Shown here piece after piece: positions 34,011 through 42,978 of a stretch of 46,914 nt of DNA. Numbering within the stretch: position 1 is the stretch's first letter; each line of letters opens with the position of its first letter. Origin of the DNA: Chitinophagales bacterium (GTDB taxonomy: Bacteria; Bacteroidota; Bacteroidia; Chitinophagales; JADIYW01); contig JADKZZ010000069.1 of the NCBI GenBank assembly GCA_020848475.1, positions 1 to 46,914 on the forward strand, in the 5' to 3' direction. The position numbers were made by a program, and so were the translations under genes. A model generated the notes under the pieces. That model worked only from the letters and a program-made list of their open reading frames with translations, ran no database searches and was not told the DNA's origin.

Positions 34011-36478
34011 TAATCTAGATAATACAAACGTTTTACTCTCGAAGAAATGCGCGTCAGCAACTCATAAGAAATAGTGCCTATTTTATTGGCTTGTTCAATA
34101 ATCGAAATTTCCTTTCCATAGATTTCACACTCGTCGCCATCTTTCACATCATCGATGTGCGTGATGTCGGCCATACACATATCCATACAAACATTGCCAA
34201 TAATTTGAGCGCGCTGGCCAGCAATAAAAACTTCGCCAATACCATTGCCAAAGCGCCTGTCATAACCATCGGCATAGCCGATAGCGAGCACTGCAATTTT
34301 CATCGCTTTTTGCACTACACCTTTGCGTGAATATCCAACCGTTTCGCCTGCTTGCACATGCTTTATTTGTGCTATACGAGTTTTTAGTTTGCCGATAACT
34401 TGTAGCTTATCTTGTATGTTAGAAGCACTGTCCACACCATATAAACCTATACCTAAACGAACAAAATCGAAATGTGCTTCCGGAAATCGCAAGATGCCAC
34501 TCGAATTTGCAAGGTGCTTTTTAATAGGATAATTAAAGGCAGCGCAAAAGGTATTAGCTATTTGTGAAAATTGTGCAATTTGTTGCTTTGTGAAGTTGTC
34601 AAAATGCGCATCTTCGCTGGCAGCCAAATGCGAGAAAATAGTTTTTATACTAATGTTTTGATGCTGCTGCAAAAGCTTGATTAATTCAGTAATTGCGCTG
34701 GCTTCAAAACCTAAACGATTCATACCGGTTTCTACTTTGATATGTATATCGATTTTTCTATTTCCAATACAATCAATAAGCTGCTGCAAAATAGATATAG
34801 AATATATTTCAGGTTCTAAATGATATTCCAGCATTCTATCAAAATCTACTGCATCAGGATTCATCACCATAATAGGCAATTGTATATTGTTTTTACGTAG
34901 TTCCACACCTTCATCAGCGTAAGCGACTGCCAAATAATCTATTTTTTCTTTCTCTAATAATCGTGCTACTTCAATGCTGCCACTGCCATAAGAAAATGCT
35001 TTCACCATGGCAATTACACCACACGCTTTTGGTATATAACTTTTATAAACTTGTAAGTTATTTGAAAGCGCATTTAGGTTGACTTCTAACACTGTAGCAT
35101 GTGTTTGTCCAATAAGTTGCGCTGTAATTTTTTCAAAACTAAACAGACGAGCGCCTTTCAATAAAACCAATTCATTGTCGAAATGCAACACATTAAATTG
35201 TGCTATCAATTTTTCTGTGCTTTCAAAAACATACCATTCTTTAACAACGCCTGTTAATGATTCGATTTCGTGAATAAATGCTTTACCAACACCAATTATT
35301 TTATCAAATTTTGTATGTTGTAAAATAGATTTTAATCTTAATATAAATTCCTTTTCTGATAAACCAGAATCTATAAACTCTGAAATAATAAGCGTTCTTT
35401 TTTTATGAGTGTCTTGTTGTCGATAAAAATCTAATGCTATCTGCAAAGAATGAAAATCGGCACTATATGAATCGTCAATAATACTGCAATTATTGATGCC
35501 ATATTTTAATTCTAGGCGCATCGGCAGATTGCGCAACATCGAAATTTTTGTTTGAATAACAGCTGCACTAAATCCTAATTGCAAAAGTACAATAATGCAA
35601 TGCAGACAATTTTCTACAGATGCATCATCGCTAAATGGAATTATAAATTGCCACTTCTCTTTTTCCTTTCTTTGCGAAATGATATCAATGATTGTGGAAC
35701 TATTTTTCTTCTCTGTATGTATGATTCTATAGATAGATTTTTCTTGCTCACCAAATGAGATTTGTTGGCAATTAAGATTTGATAATTGCGCTTCATTTAC
35801 ATATTTATCACAGTAAATAAGCTCTTGGCAATTTTCAAATAATTTTAGCTTTTCTGCCAGTTTTTCATTCCTATCATTAAATCCTGCATCATGCGCAGAA
35901 CCAATGTTTGTTAATATTCCAATACTTGGCTGTATGATGTTTCTCAGCTTGTCCATCTCGCCACTCGTGGAAATGCCAGCCTCAAAAATGGCAAGCTCAT
36001 GCGTCGATTCAATCAGTAAAACAGATAAAGGAACGCCAATTTGTGAATTGTAACTTTTTGGACTCTTTACAATATTTTTTTCTGTAGATAATAATTGAAA
36101 CAGCCATTCTTTTACAATAGTTTTTCCATTACTACCAGTGATGCCAATTATAGGAATAGTAAATTGTTGTCGATGATAAATGGCCAATTGTTGTAATGCC
36201 GCATTAGTGTTTTCCACTTTGCAAAAATTTGCAACAGCATATTTTGTAAAATCTATTTCTTCAGAAACAATAAAGTTGCGTATGCCTTTTTCATAAGCAA
36301 TATCAATGTATTGATGGCCATTGTTTCTACCTATTAAACAAAAAAACAAACTAGTCGCTGCATTAGTAATTTGTCGTGTGTCGATGCAGGCGAGCGTGAG
36401 CATCGTATCTTCGTCAAACTGCAAAATGTTGCCGTTTACAATGTTATTTATTTCTGTAAATGTATATTTCATAGACAA
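34010..36478 (-). CDS. Bifunctional MurF (UDP-MurNAc-tripeptide:D-Ala-D-Ala ligase)/alanine racemase fusion
   Basis: Mur ligase P-loop GITGSNGKTIVKEW; alanine racemase PLP-Lys region VIAMVKAFSYGSGSIEVARLLE; C-terminal AQIIGNVCMDMCMADIT...ELLTRISSRVKRLY. Confidence 0.94.
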   Translation of the reverse strand: MSMKYTFTEINNIVNGNILQFDEDTMLTLACIDTRQITNAATSLFFCLIGRNNGHQYIDIAYEKGIRNFIVSEEIDFTKYAVANFCKVENTNAALQQLAIYHRQQFTIPIIGITGSNGKTIVKEWLFQLLSTEKNIVKSPKSYNSQIGVPLSVLLIESTHELAIFEAGISTSGEMDKLRNIIQPSIGILTNIGSAHDAGFNDRNEKLAEKLKLFENCQELIYCDKYVNEAQLSNLNCQQISFGEQEKSIYRIIHTEKKNSSTIIDIISQRKEKEKWQFIIPFSDDASVENCLHCIIVLLQLGFSAAVIQTKISMLRNLPMRLELKYGINNCSIIDDSYSADFHSLQIALDFYRQQDTHKKRTLIISEFIDSGLSEKEFILRLKSILQHTKFDKIIGVGKAFIHEIESLTGVVKEWYVFESTEKLIAQFNVLHFDNELVLLKGARLFSFEKITAQLIGQTHATVLEVNLNALSNNLQVYKSYIPKACGVIAMVKAFSYGSGSIEVARLLEKEKIDYLAVAYADEGVELRKNNIQLPIMVMNPDAVDFDRMLEYHLEPEIYSISILQQLIDCIGNRKIDIHIKVETGMNRLGFEASAITELIKLLQQHQNISIKTIFSHLAASEDAHFDNFTKQQIAQFSQIANTFCAAFNYPIKKHLANSSGILRFPEAHFDFVRLGIGLYGVDSASNIQDKLQVIGKLKTRIAQIKHVQAGETVGYSRKGVVQKAMKIAVLAIGYADGYDRRFGNGIGEVFIAGQRAQIIGNVCMDMCMADITHIDDVKDGDECEIYGKEISIIEQANKIGTISYELLTRISSRVKRLYYLD

Positions 36479-36499
36479 ATGATAAAGGACAAAATTGAG

Positions 36500-36829
36500 T
36501 TAATAATTTTTCCAACCAATCCACAATTTATTGTCTTCGATTTTAAATTGATATTTCCGCACGACATAGTTATTGCCATCTGCACTTTTTCCTGTTCTGA
36601 TATCGAATTTATAGCCATGCAGCGGACAACTGATAATTCCTTTTTTATTGCAATGTCCGTGGTGTAATTGTGCGCCAGCGTGCGGACACGTATTGTGCAT
36701 GCCAAAAAAACCATCTTCTAATCGTGTTACGCAAATCACTTTTTCATCTACACTAAGTTTTGCCATTTGTTGCAGCTTAAGTTGTTCTAATTGTTCTTTA
36801 GTTTCCGTACTGAGTTCGTGCCAATGCAT
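36500..36829 (-). CDS. Rieske [2Fe-2S] domain ferredoxin-like protein
   Basis: NTCPHAGAQLHHGHCNKKGIISCPLHGYKFDIRTG (CxH...CxxH). Confidence 0.93.
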   Translation of the reverse strand: MHWHELSTETKEQLEQLKLQQMAKLSVDEKVICVTRLEDGFFGMHNTCPHAGAQLHHGHCNKKGIISCPLHGYKFDIRTGKSADGNNYVVRKYQFKIEDNKLWIGWKNY

Positions 36830-36849
36830 GTATTAAAAAATTCCTTCTA

Positions 36850-36857
36850 CAAAAATA
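36850..36857 (-). promoter_or_regulatory. -7 element TATTTTTG for the Rieske gene
   Basis: Plus-strand CAAAAATA; 20 nt before the ATG on the minus strand. Confidence 0.4.
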
Positions 36858-37054
36858 GAGAATTGTCACATCTAAATACACAGTATCATCATTTTGTGAG
36901 TGATTATTTTTACTGTAAGAAATCAAATTACATACTAAATCACACGGAGCATCAATTTTTTGCTTACTTTTAAATACGTTTTTTACTTGATGCCATTGGT
37001 GACAACTTTAAACAGATAGACATAAATAATTTTTAAAACTATAAAACAACATTA

Positions 37055-37738
37055 ATGAAACAACTACTTTTAGCATTATGTACCGTACTAATTTTTACAG
37101 CTTGTAAAAATAACACGACAACAGCAGAAAAATCTACGACAGAAAATGTAATCAGCGAGGTCAAAGAGGCAATCACAAATGAAGGCCTAAAAGCGGCAAT
37201 TTACCAGACGGAAACAGTAATGCCTGGCGGAATGGGCACGACATCATCTACTGTTTCGTTTGATGATTATGGAAAAAAATCGCATACGGTAGTCGTTGCT
37301 GCGATTAGTTTTGGTGGCAGAAGTATGAATACAACGACCAATAGTTTAAGGCTTGATGGCTATGTGTATAGCTGGCAAACAGGCAATAAATCAGGCATGA
37401 AATTTAAGATAGATGAGTCTAAATTTGACCCTAATAATCTTGATTTTTCAAGCATGAATGAAAAATTGAGAAAAGAACTGAATTATAAAGATGAAGGCAC
37501 AGAAACAGTAGACGGGAAAGAATGCAGAGTGTCGAGCTTTAATTCAGAACAAATGAAAGGCAAAATATGGATGTGGAAACAAGTTCCTATTAAAATGGAA
37601 ATGTCCGTAGTCGGAAAATCAGTAACGACGACCTTGAAAAGATTAGATGAAAATCCAAGCTTTTCGGCAGAAACATTCGCATTGCCAAGTGATGTAGAGT
37701 TCAAAGAAATGACTATGCCATCGACAGCAGCCAACTAA
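37055..37738 (+). CDS. Hypothetical lipoprotein
   Basis: Signal peptide with lipobox LIFTACKNNTTT; no family recognised. Confidence 0.75.
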   Translation: MKQLLLALCTVLIFTACKNNTTTAEKSTTENVISEVKEAITNEGLKAAIYQTETVMPGGMGTTSSTVSFDDYGKKSHTVVVAAISFGGRSMNTTTNSLRLDGYVYSWQTGNKSGMKFKIDESKFDPNNLDFSSMNEKLRKELNYKDEGTETVDGKECRVSSFNSEQMKGKIWMWKQVPIKMEMSVVGKSVTTTLKRLDENPSFSAETFALPSDVEFKEMTMPSTAAN

Positions 37739-37748
37739 TAAATAGCTT

Positions 37749-38873
37749 CTAAGACGATACTATAGACGCTTCTATTGAAGCGTCTATATTTTTTAAACCT
37801 TGTTGTAGTTCTTCTTCAGTTGGATAGCCAAATCCTAATCGGAAATAATGGTCTGCTTGTTCAAACCAATGACCCGCGCCCACAAAAGTCTTGAATTGTT
37901 CGTATAATATTGTATAAAACTTCTTGGTGTCAACAGTATATTCTTTTTTAATTCTTGGAAAACATACAACACCAGCATTTGGTCGTATCCATTCTAAATA
38001 ATGTTGTTCAATGTCCATCCAATTTTTAAGTACACTAAAGTTTTTTCTAATATGCTCGTGCGTTTTTTGTAGATAATTTTCTTGTTGTAATATATGCAGT
38101 GCAATGGCTTCATCGACAACAGAATTGCAGATGATAATTTGTTCTTTTGCTGCGAGAAAATCGTGCTGTAATTTTTTGTTTTTAGTAATCAGCCAGCCAG
38201 TTCGAATGCCTGGTGTGCCATGTGCTTTTGATAAAGAACAAACAGAAATTACCTTGTCACTTTTAGCAGCATAATAAGGCATCATATCACGCTGGAAATT
38301 CAAGTAACGGTATGTTTCATCAACCAATACGTTGATATTTCTTTCTGTAGCAAATGCTATAATTTCTTCCAATATTTTATTGTCAAAAACTACACCTGTC
38401 GGATTGTGCGGCGAAGTAAGGCTGATTAATTTAGTGTTTGGTTTTACTGCATTTTTTATTTGCTCAATATCTAATTGAAAACCACTTTCAAATTGTAAAT
38501 CAATAAATGAAATCTCACAATTGATAGCTCTTGGTGTTTCTATGTTAGTAGCATAATTTGGTCGCAATACCACCAGATGGTCCTTATCGTTTAATAAAGT
38601 AGTAGAAATAATAAATAAAGCAGTTGCCGCACTTGGACAAACTAAGACATCATCGGCACTTAGGTCCTTTTCATTTTTAACAATCTCATTTCTCAATGCA
38701 ATATTTCCTCGATGTTCCGCATAACAAAGAAATACTTCGTCTAAGTTGATTTGTAAATCACGGAAATAAATATCGCGAACAGAACTTTCTGCTAAATTAT
38801 ATTGTATCGACGCATAGCCCATTTCTTCAGGCGATTCTGATTCTATGGACATACGTTTAAAGTGCATATGCAA
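37749..38873 (-). CDS. PLP-dependent aminotransferase class I/II
   Basis: LISLTSPHNPTGVVFDNKILEEI; NVLVDETYRYLNF; ISVCSLSKAHGTPGIRTGWLI (PLP Lys). Confidence 0.9.
   Translation of the reverse strand: MHMHFKRMSIESESPEEMGYASIQYNLAESSVRDIYFRDLQINLDEVFLCYAEHRGNIALRNEIVKNEKDLSADDVLVCPSAATALFIISTTLLNDKDHLVVLRPNYATNIETPRAINCEISFIDLQFESGFQLDIEQIKNAVKPNTKLISLTSPHNPTGVVFDNKILEEIIAFATERNINVLVDETYRYLNFQRDMMPYYAAKSDKVISVCSLSKAHGTPGIRTGWLITKNKKLQHDFLAAKEQIIICNSVVDEAIALHILQQENYLQKTHEHIRKNFSVLKNWMDIEQHYLEWIRPNAGVVCFPRIKKEYTVDTKKFYTILYEQFKTFVGAGHWFEQADHYFRLGFGYPTEEELQQGLKNIDASIEASIVSS
37761..37794 (+). terminator. Intrinsic terminator for the hypothetical lipoprotein gene, located inside the 3' end of the convergent aminotransferase CDS
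   Basis: TATAGACGCTTC-TATT-GAAGCGTCTATA (12 bp perfect stem) followed by TTTTTTAAA. Confidence 0.85.
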
Positions 38874-38981
38874 TTCCTTTTTCTTTCATAATAAAAATAA
38901 AATAGCTTTTTATAATTTATACTTTTTAGAATTGTGCATCACACTTTCCATATTTTAAAATGAAAAAACGAGTTTACTTCT

Positions 38982-40232
38982 TCATTGTTTTAATGGCGAA
39001 TGATTTCCGCTAATGTTTGGAATACTACCTTGGAAAGAAGACAGATTACTTTCATAAGTTTTCAATACGTTCTCCAAAACTGGCGATTTATAAGCATTTA
39101 AGTTGAAAAATTTGATATCGCCATTGTTAGTAAAATACGATTTATATCGAGCTTGTAAATTGCCATTGCCATCACTCATGGCTTTGTTGTAATTATGGTC
39201 GTAAATAATGTCTGCCGGTCCTTTAGACATGGCTACAATCAGCTTTCCTAAATTTGTGCTTAAGTCAGGAATCAACATGGTTTTGCGTTTGAAAATATTA
39301 TCATGTATGTATATAGAAGTACAATAAGGTGTATAAATACTGTCTGTAAACGGTCTGCCTGTTGCATAGTAGCTGACCGCACAACAGCCTAATGTTTTAT
39401 TGTTTTCGAATGTGTTATTGAATACTTCTACACTATCATATGCCATAACAATAATGCCACTGCCAGGTGGAATATCGGCAACATAGCTGCCTGGCTTTGC
39501 AAAATTCTTAAAATTATTTTCTCGTACTATGTTGTTAAATACACGACAATTTCTACCATTCTTCATCGGAATTCCAGGTAAGTCATATATTACAAAACCG
39601 CCAGTATTATTGTGCGATAGATTATCGTGGACATCTACATTGATACAGTTTTCAATTTCAATACCGCACACATTGTGGTGCGCAACGCAGTTGCGCACCG
39701 TTACATTATAGGATTGACCAACATACACACCTGCATCTGCACAGTAGGAAACTTCTGAATTTTCTATCAATACATTTCTACACTCAACAGGATAATATCC
39801 ATAGTTTCCATTGGCTGAGTCGGCGCCAGTTGTCCATGTAGAGTTCATGTGGCGAATCACAACATCTGTACAGCCTTTTAATTTGATATTGTCGCCTTTA
39901 GCATCTTGTATGGTAAAATTTTCAAGTGTAATGGCATTGCAATTGCTAAAGTTCATGCCTTCAGCGCCTTCGATTTGTCCAAGAAATGAAAAAATAGTTT
40001 TATCGACACCTTTTCCTTTTATGGTAATGTTTTTTTTGCCTTCCATAGAAAGCGATTTGCTAAATTTGTAATTGCCTTCCGGTAGTTCAATAGTGCCTCC
40101 ATCTTCTACAAGAATAAATTGCTCTTGTAACTCTTTCTGTAACTTTTCATCTACAACGAATGTATTGTTTTCTTTGTTTTGCTTGCACGAAAATACGCTT
40201 ACACATAGTACTAAAATAAATAAATGCTTCAT
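38982..40232 (-). CDS. Parallel beta-helix lipoprotein, copy B
   Basis: Lipobox VSVFSCKQN; right-handed beta-helix repeats NVTVRNCVAHHNVCGIEIENCINVDVHDNLSHNNTGGFVIYDLPG. Confidence 0.88.
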   Translation of the reverse strand: MKHLFILVLCVSVFSCKQNKENNTFVVDEKLQKELQEQFILVEDGGTIELPEGNYKFSKSLSMEGKKNITIKGKGVDKTIFSFLGQIEGAEGMNFSNCNAITLENFTIQDAKGDNIKLKGCTDVVIRHMNSTWTTGADSANGNYGYYPVECRNVLIENSEVSYCADAGVYVGQSYNVTVRNCVAHHNVCGIEIENCINVDVHDNLSHNNTGGFVIYDLPGIPMKNGRNCRVFNNIVRENNFKNFAKPGSYVADIPPGSGIIVMAYDSVEVFNNTFENNKTLGCCAVSYYATGRPFTDSIYTPYCTSIYIHDNIFKRKTMLIPDLSTNLGKLIVAMSKGPADIIYDHNYNKAMSDGNGNLQARYKSYFTNNGDIKFFNLNAYKSPVLENVLKTYESNLSSFQGSIPNISGNHSPLKQ

Positions 40233-40286
40233 GGAAATAAAGATAGAACTTTATTTTCTTTGTTAATAAGAAAATAAAAAACAAGC

Positions 40287-40350
40287 GTCATTCTCTTGAA
40301 ACATGGAATCTCATAAATAATATTTTGATTCCCACGAAAGTGGAATGACA
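40287..40350. repeat. Degenerate REP/MITE-like palindromic element (GTCATTC...GAATGAC)
   Basis: GTCATTC-TCTTGAAACATG-GAATC...GATTC-CCACGAAAGTG-GAATGAC: outer GTCATTC/GAATGAC and inner GGAATC/GATTCC inverted pairs. Confidence 0.6.
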
Positions 40351-40376
40351 TTTTTTGTAACAATATTAGGTATGTT

Positions 40377-41450
40377 TTATTTCATTTCACTTATCCATTC
40401 TCTGATGAGTGCAACACCTTCTACATGTTGAATGCTTCTGCCTAATTCAGGCATACGTATTTCTGGATCATTTTCGGATAATCGATACACCAAAATGCTT
40501 TCATCTGGTTTGCCTGGAACAACATCAAATAGATTGTCTCCACTTGCTGCACCAGCAGCAACTGGGCTTTTCATAATGCCCCAACTTTCTGGATTATTGT
40601 CTTTCGTTAATAAAAACAAACCTGAAGTATTAGCACTGCCTTCTGGACGGTGGCAGTGAGCGCAATTAATTTCAAGATATGATTTTGCTCTTTCTTCTAA
40701 GGTGCCACTTTTCACATCAAAAGCATCTGCCATTTTATTTGTCAAGTTTTCTTCTTTATTATAGCCTTTTAAATAACCAACTGCTGCCCATTTTTCCAAT
40801 TGGTTTTTTGAACCATCAGCATATTTAAAATCCTTATTCAGATATCGAACCTTCGGCCCGATAGGTAATAATACATTGTTTAAGTTATGACAGTTTTTAC
40901 ATTGGTTTTTATTAGGAACGGAATAATCAACATGTATATTTTTACCATGTAAATTAACGAAATCTACTTTTTTGCTGTCTCCTGCAATGTTTAAGAATGC
41001 TTCCGTTTGTTCGTCATTCCAAACATACGCATTAGCGTCCCATTTGTCGGCACGTTTAATTAATAATCGTGTTTCGACAATTCGTCTTCCTTTTGAGGCA
41101 TTCGTTTCATCGTTTTCATAAAAGAAATTTTTTATTAAAACTGTGCCTACAGGAAAATCTAATGCTTCCTCTTTGTTATACTTTGCACTTGTGCCTTCTG
41201 GCATCCATACAAAACGAGCTTTGTGTGCATAGTCTGTAAATAATGCGGTATTGATGTCATAAGGCAAAACTTTATCATTTGGATTCAAATCTTTAAGTGC
41301 GCCTGTAAAGAAATGATATTCAGAAAGCTTCTCCAGTGGTTTGGCGTTTATATCAAGGTTTACTTTATTGCTCGAAGTTTTACATTGATTCAATAGAAAT
41401 AAGCAGCTTATAGAAATACTAAGTACGCTGAATAGGGTAATTTTTTTCAT
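40377..41450 (-). CDS. Diheme c-type cytochrome lipoprotein (SO_2930/HNE_0200-like family)
   Basis: Lipobox LFLLNQCKTS; two CxxCH motifs (NQCKNCHNLN and INCAHCHRPEGSANTSG); Met-containing EIRMPELGRS near the C-terminus. Confidence 0.85.
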   Translation of the reverse strand: MKKITLFSVLSISISCLFLLNQCKTSSNKVNLDINAKPLEKLSEYHFFTGALKDLNPNDKVLPYDINTALFTDYAHKARFVWMPEGTSAKYNKEEALDFPVGTVLIKNFFYENDETNASKGRRIVETRLLIKRADKWDANAYVWNDEQTEAFLNIAGDSKKVDFVNLHGKNIHVDYSVPNKNQCKNCHNLNNVLLPIGPKVRYLNKDFKYADGSKNQLEKWAAVGYLKGYNKEENLTNKMADAFDVKSGTLEERAKSYLEINCAHCHRPEGSANTSGLFLLTKDNNPESWGIMKSPVAAGAASGDNLFDVVPGKPDESILVYRLSENDPEIRMPELGRSIQHVEGVALIREWISEMK

Positions 41451-41456
41451 GTTTAT

Positions 41457-42749
41457 TTATTTTGCGCTTGCTGGATCTGTGTTATTGCCTCTAATACCTG
41501 TGTAACTGCAATCAAATTTTGTGATGTCATCATCTTTGTAATTCATGATGTCTTTGATGCCACTTGCTTTCCATGCGTTAAGATTGCCAAATGTGACCTT
41601 GCCATTATTTCTTACACATATTCTTTTTCCTTCGGGCAATTGTCCGTTTTTATCTCTGATTTTTGGATCCGAGGAGCCATCTACTAAAATATCTACCGCA
41701 CCTTTGAATGTTGCAGTCAATAGTTTGCCTAAATCTGTAGATAAGTCAGGCACTTTTTCTGTTAATGACAATCCACTTCTGTCAAACTTATTATCATGTA
41801 TATAAATGGCAGTACAATAAGGGCCATACGTGGTGTCATTTATGGGCTTGCCCGTAAGGTGATAGCTGATAGTAGATATGCCAACAGTTTTATTGTTAAT
41901 GATTCTATTGTTGAATACATCAACGCTATCTGTTGCCATAATAATTAAACCAGAACCTGGAGGTATCGATGCTACAATACTGCCAGGTTTTCCAAAGTTT
42001 TTAAAGTTGTTGTTCAAACAATCATTGTCCCAGATTTTGGCATTTCTGCCATTTCCTTGAAATAATTTTGGCAAATCGAAAACCAAAATTCCACCCGCAT
42101 TATTTTCTGCTTTATTTTTATATACGTCAGAGTTAATACAGTTTTCAATTTCAATTCCAGCTACATTATGATGTGCATAACAGTGTCGTACGATAACATT
42201 AGTAGATTGTCCAACATACACACCTGCATCAGCACAGTAAGACACTTCGCAATGTTCCATCAATACATTTTTGCACTCAACTGGATAATAGCCATAATTA
42301 CCATTAGACGTGTCGGCGCCAGTTGTCCAAGTAGAGTTCATATGTCTAATGATAACACCATCACAACCTTTAAGCTTAAGATTATCGCCTTTTGCATCTT
42401 GAATAGTGAATTGTTCAATGGTCACATTTTGGCAATTGGTGATATTAATACCTTCTGCACCTTCCGTTTGTCCAAGAAATGATAAAACAGTTTTGCCGGC
42501 ACCTGCTCCCTTTATGGTTACATTTTTCTTGCCTTCCATTGATAAGTCTTTCTTAAATAAGAATTTGCCTTCAGGGAATTCTACCGTACCACCATCTTCT
42601 ACCAGAATCAGCTTTTCTTGAAATTCTTTTTCAATTTTTTCATCATAAACAAAGCCATCAGTGTCGCCAGCTTTTTTACCACTATTTGAACATGCTTGTA
42701 GAAAGGCGAAAAATATCACCAATAATGATAGATTAATTAACTTGTACAT
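41457..42749 (-). CDS. Parallel beta-helix lipoprotein, copy A
   Basis: Lipobox FAFLQACSNSG; long identical blocks with 38982..40232 (HMNSTWTTGAD, NGNYGYYPVEC, SYCADAGVYVGQS). Confidence 0.88.
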   Translation of the reverse strand: MYKLINLSLLVIFFAFLQACSNSGKKAGDTDGFVYDEKIEKEFQEKLILVEDGGTVEFPEGKFLFKKDLSMEGKKNVTIKGAGAGKTVLSFLGQTEGAEGINITNCQNVTIEQFTIQDAKGDNLKLKGCDGVIIRHMNSTWTTGADTSNGNYGYYPVECKNVLMEHCEVSYCADAGVYVGQSTNVIVRHCYAHHNVAGIEIENCINSDVYKNKAENNAGGILVFDLPKLFQGNGRNAKIWDNDCLNNNFKNFGKPGSIVASIPPGSGLIIMATDSVDVFNNRIINNKTVGISTISYHLTGKPINDTTYGPYCTAIYIHDNKFDRSGLSLTEKVPDLSTDLGKLLTATFKGAVDILVDGSSDPKIRDKNGQLPEGKRICVRNNGKVTFGNLNAWKASGIKDIMNYKDDDITKFDCSYTGIRGNNTDPASAK

Positions 42750-42950
42750 AGGTTGGAAATTGTATGCATGAAAATAAGAAAATAAAATGTAATAAAAGTA
42801 TGGAACTGTTATTTATTCTTAAGGAGCTTGTATTTATTGAGATTTGATATTTTATATAATACGCAAGACACAAGAAAATTCTCATGCGTCTATGCCATCT
42901 ATAATTCATTTATTACGAATTAATTCCATACAATTGTCTCTAAAATCTCT

Positions 42951-42958
42951 TACATTTG
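42951..42958 (+). promoter_or_regulatory. -7 element TACATTTG upstream of the peptide ABC transporter operon
   Basis: TAnnTTTG match 20 nt before ATG 42979. Confidence 0.5.
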
Positions 42959-42978
42959 TAAGATAATTCAATTGCAAT

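Noticed and set aside
34010-36478. MurF-alanine racemase fusion as a novelty
   Set aside because: This bifunctional arrangement is, to my knowledge, common in Bacteroidota, and both active-site motifs are present.
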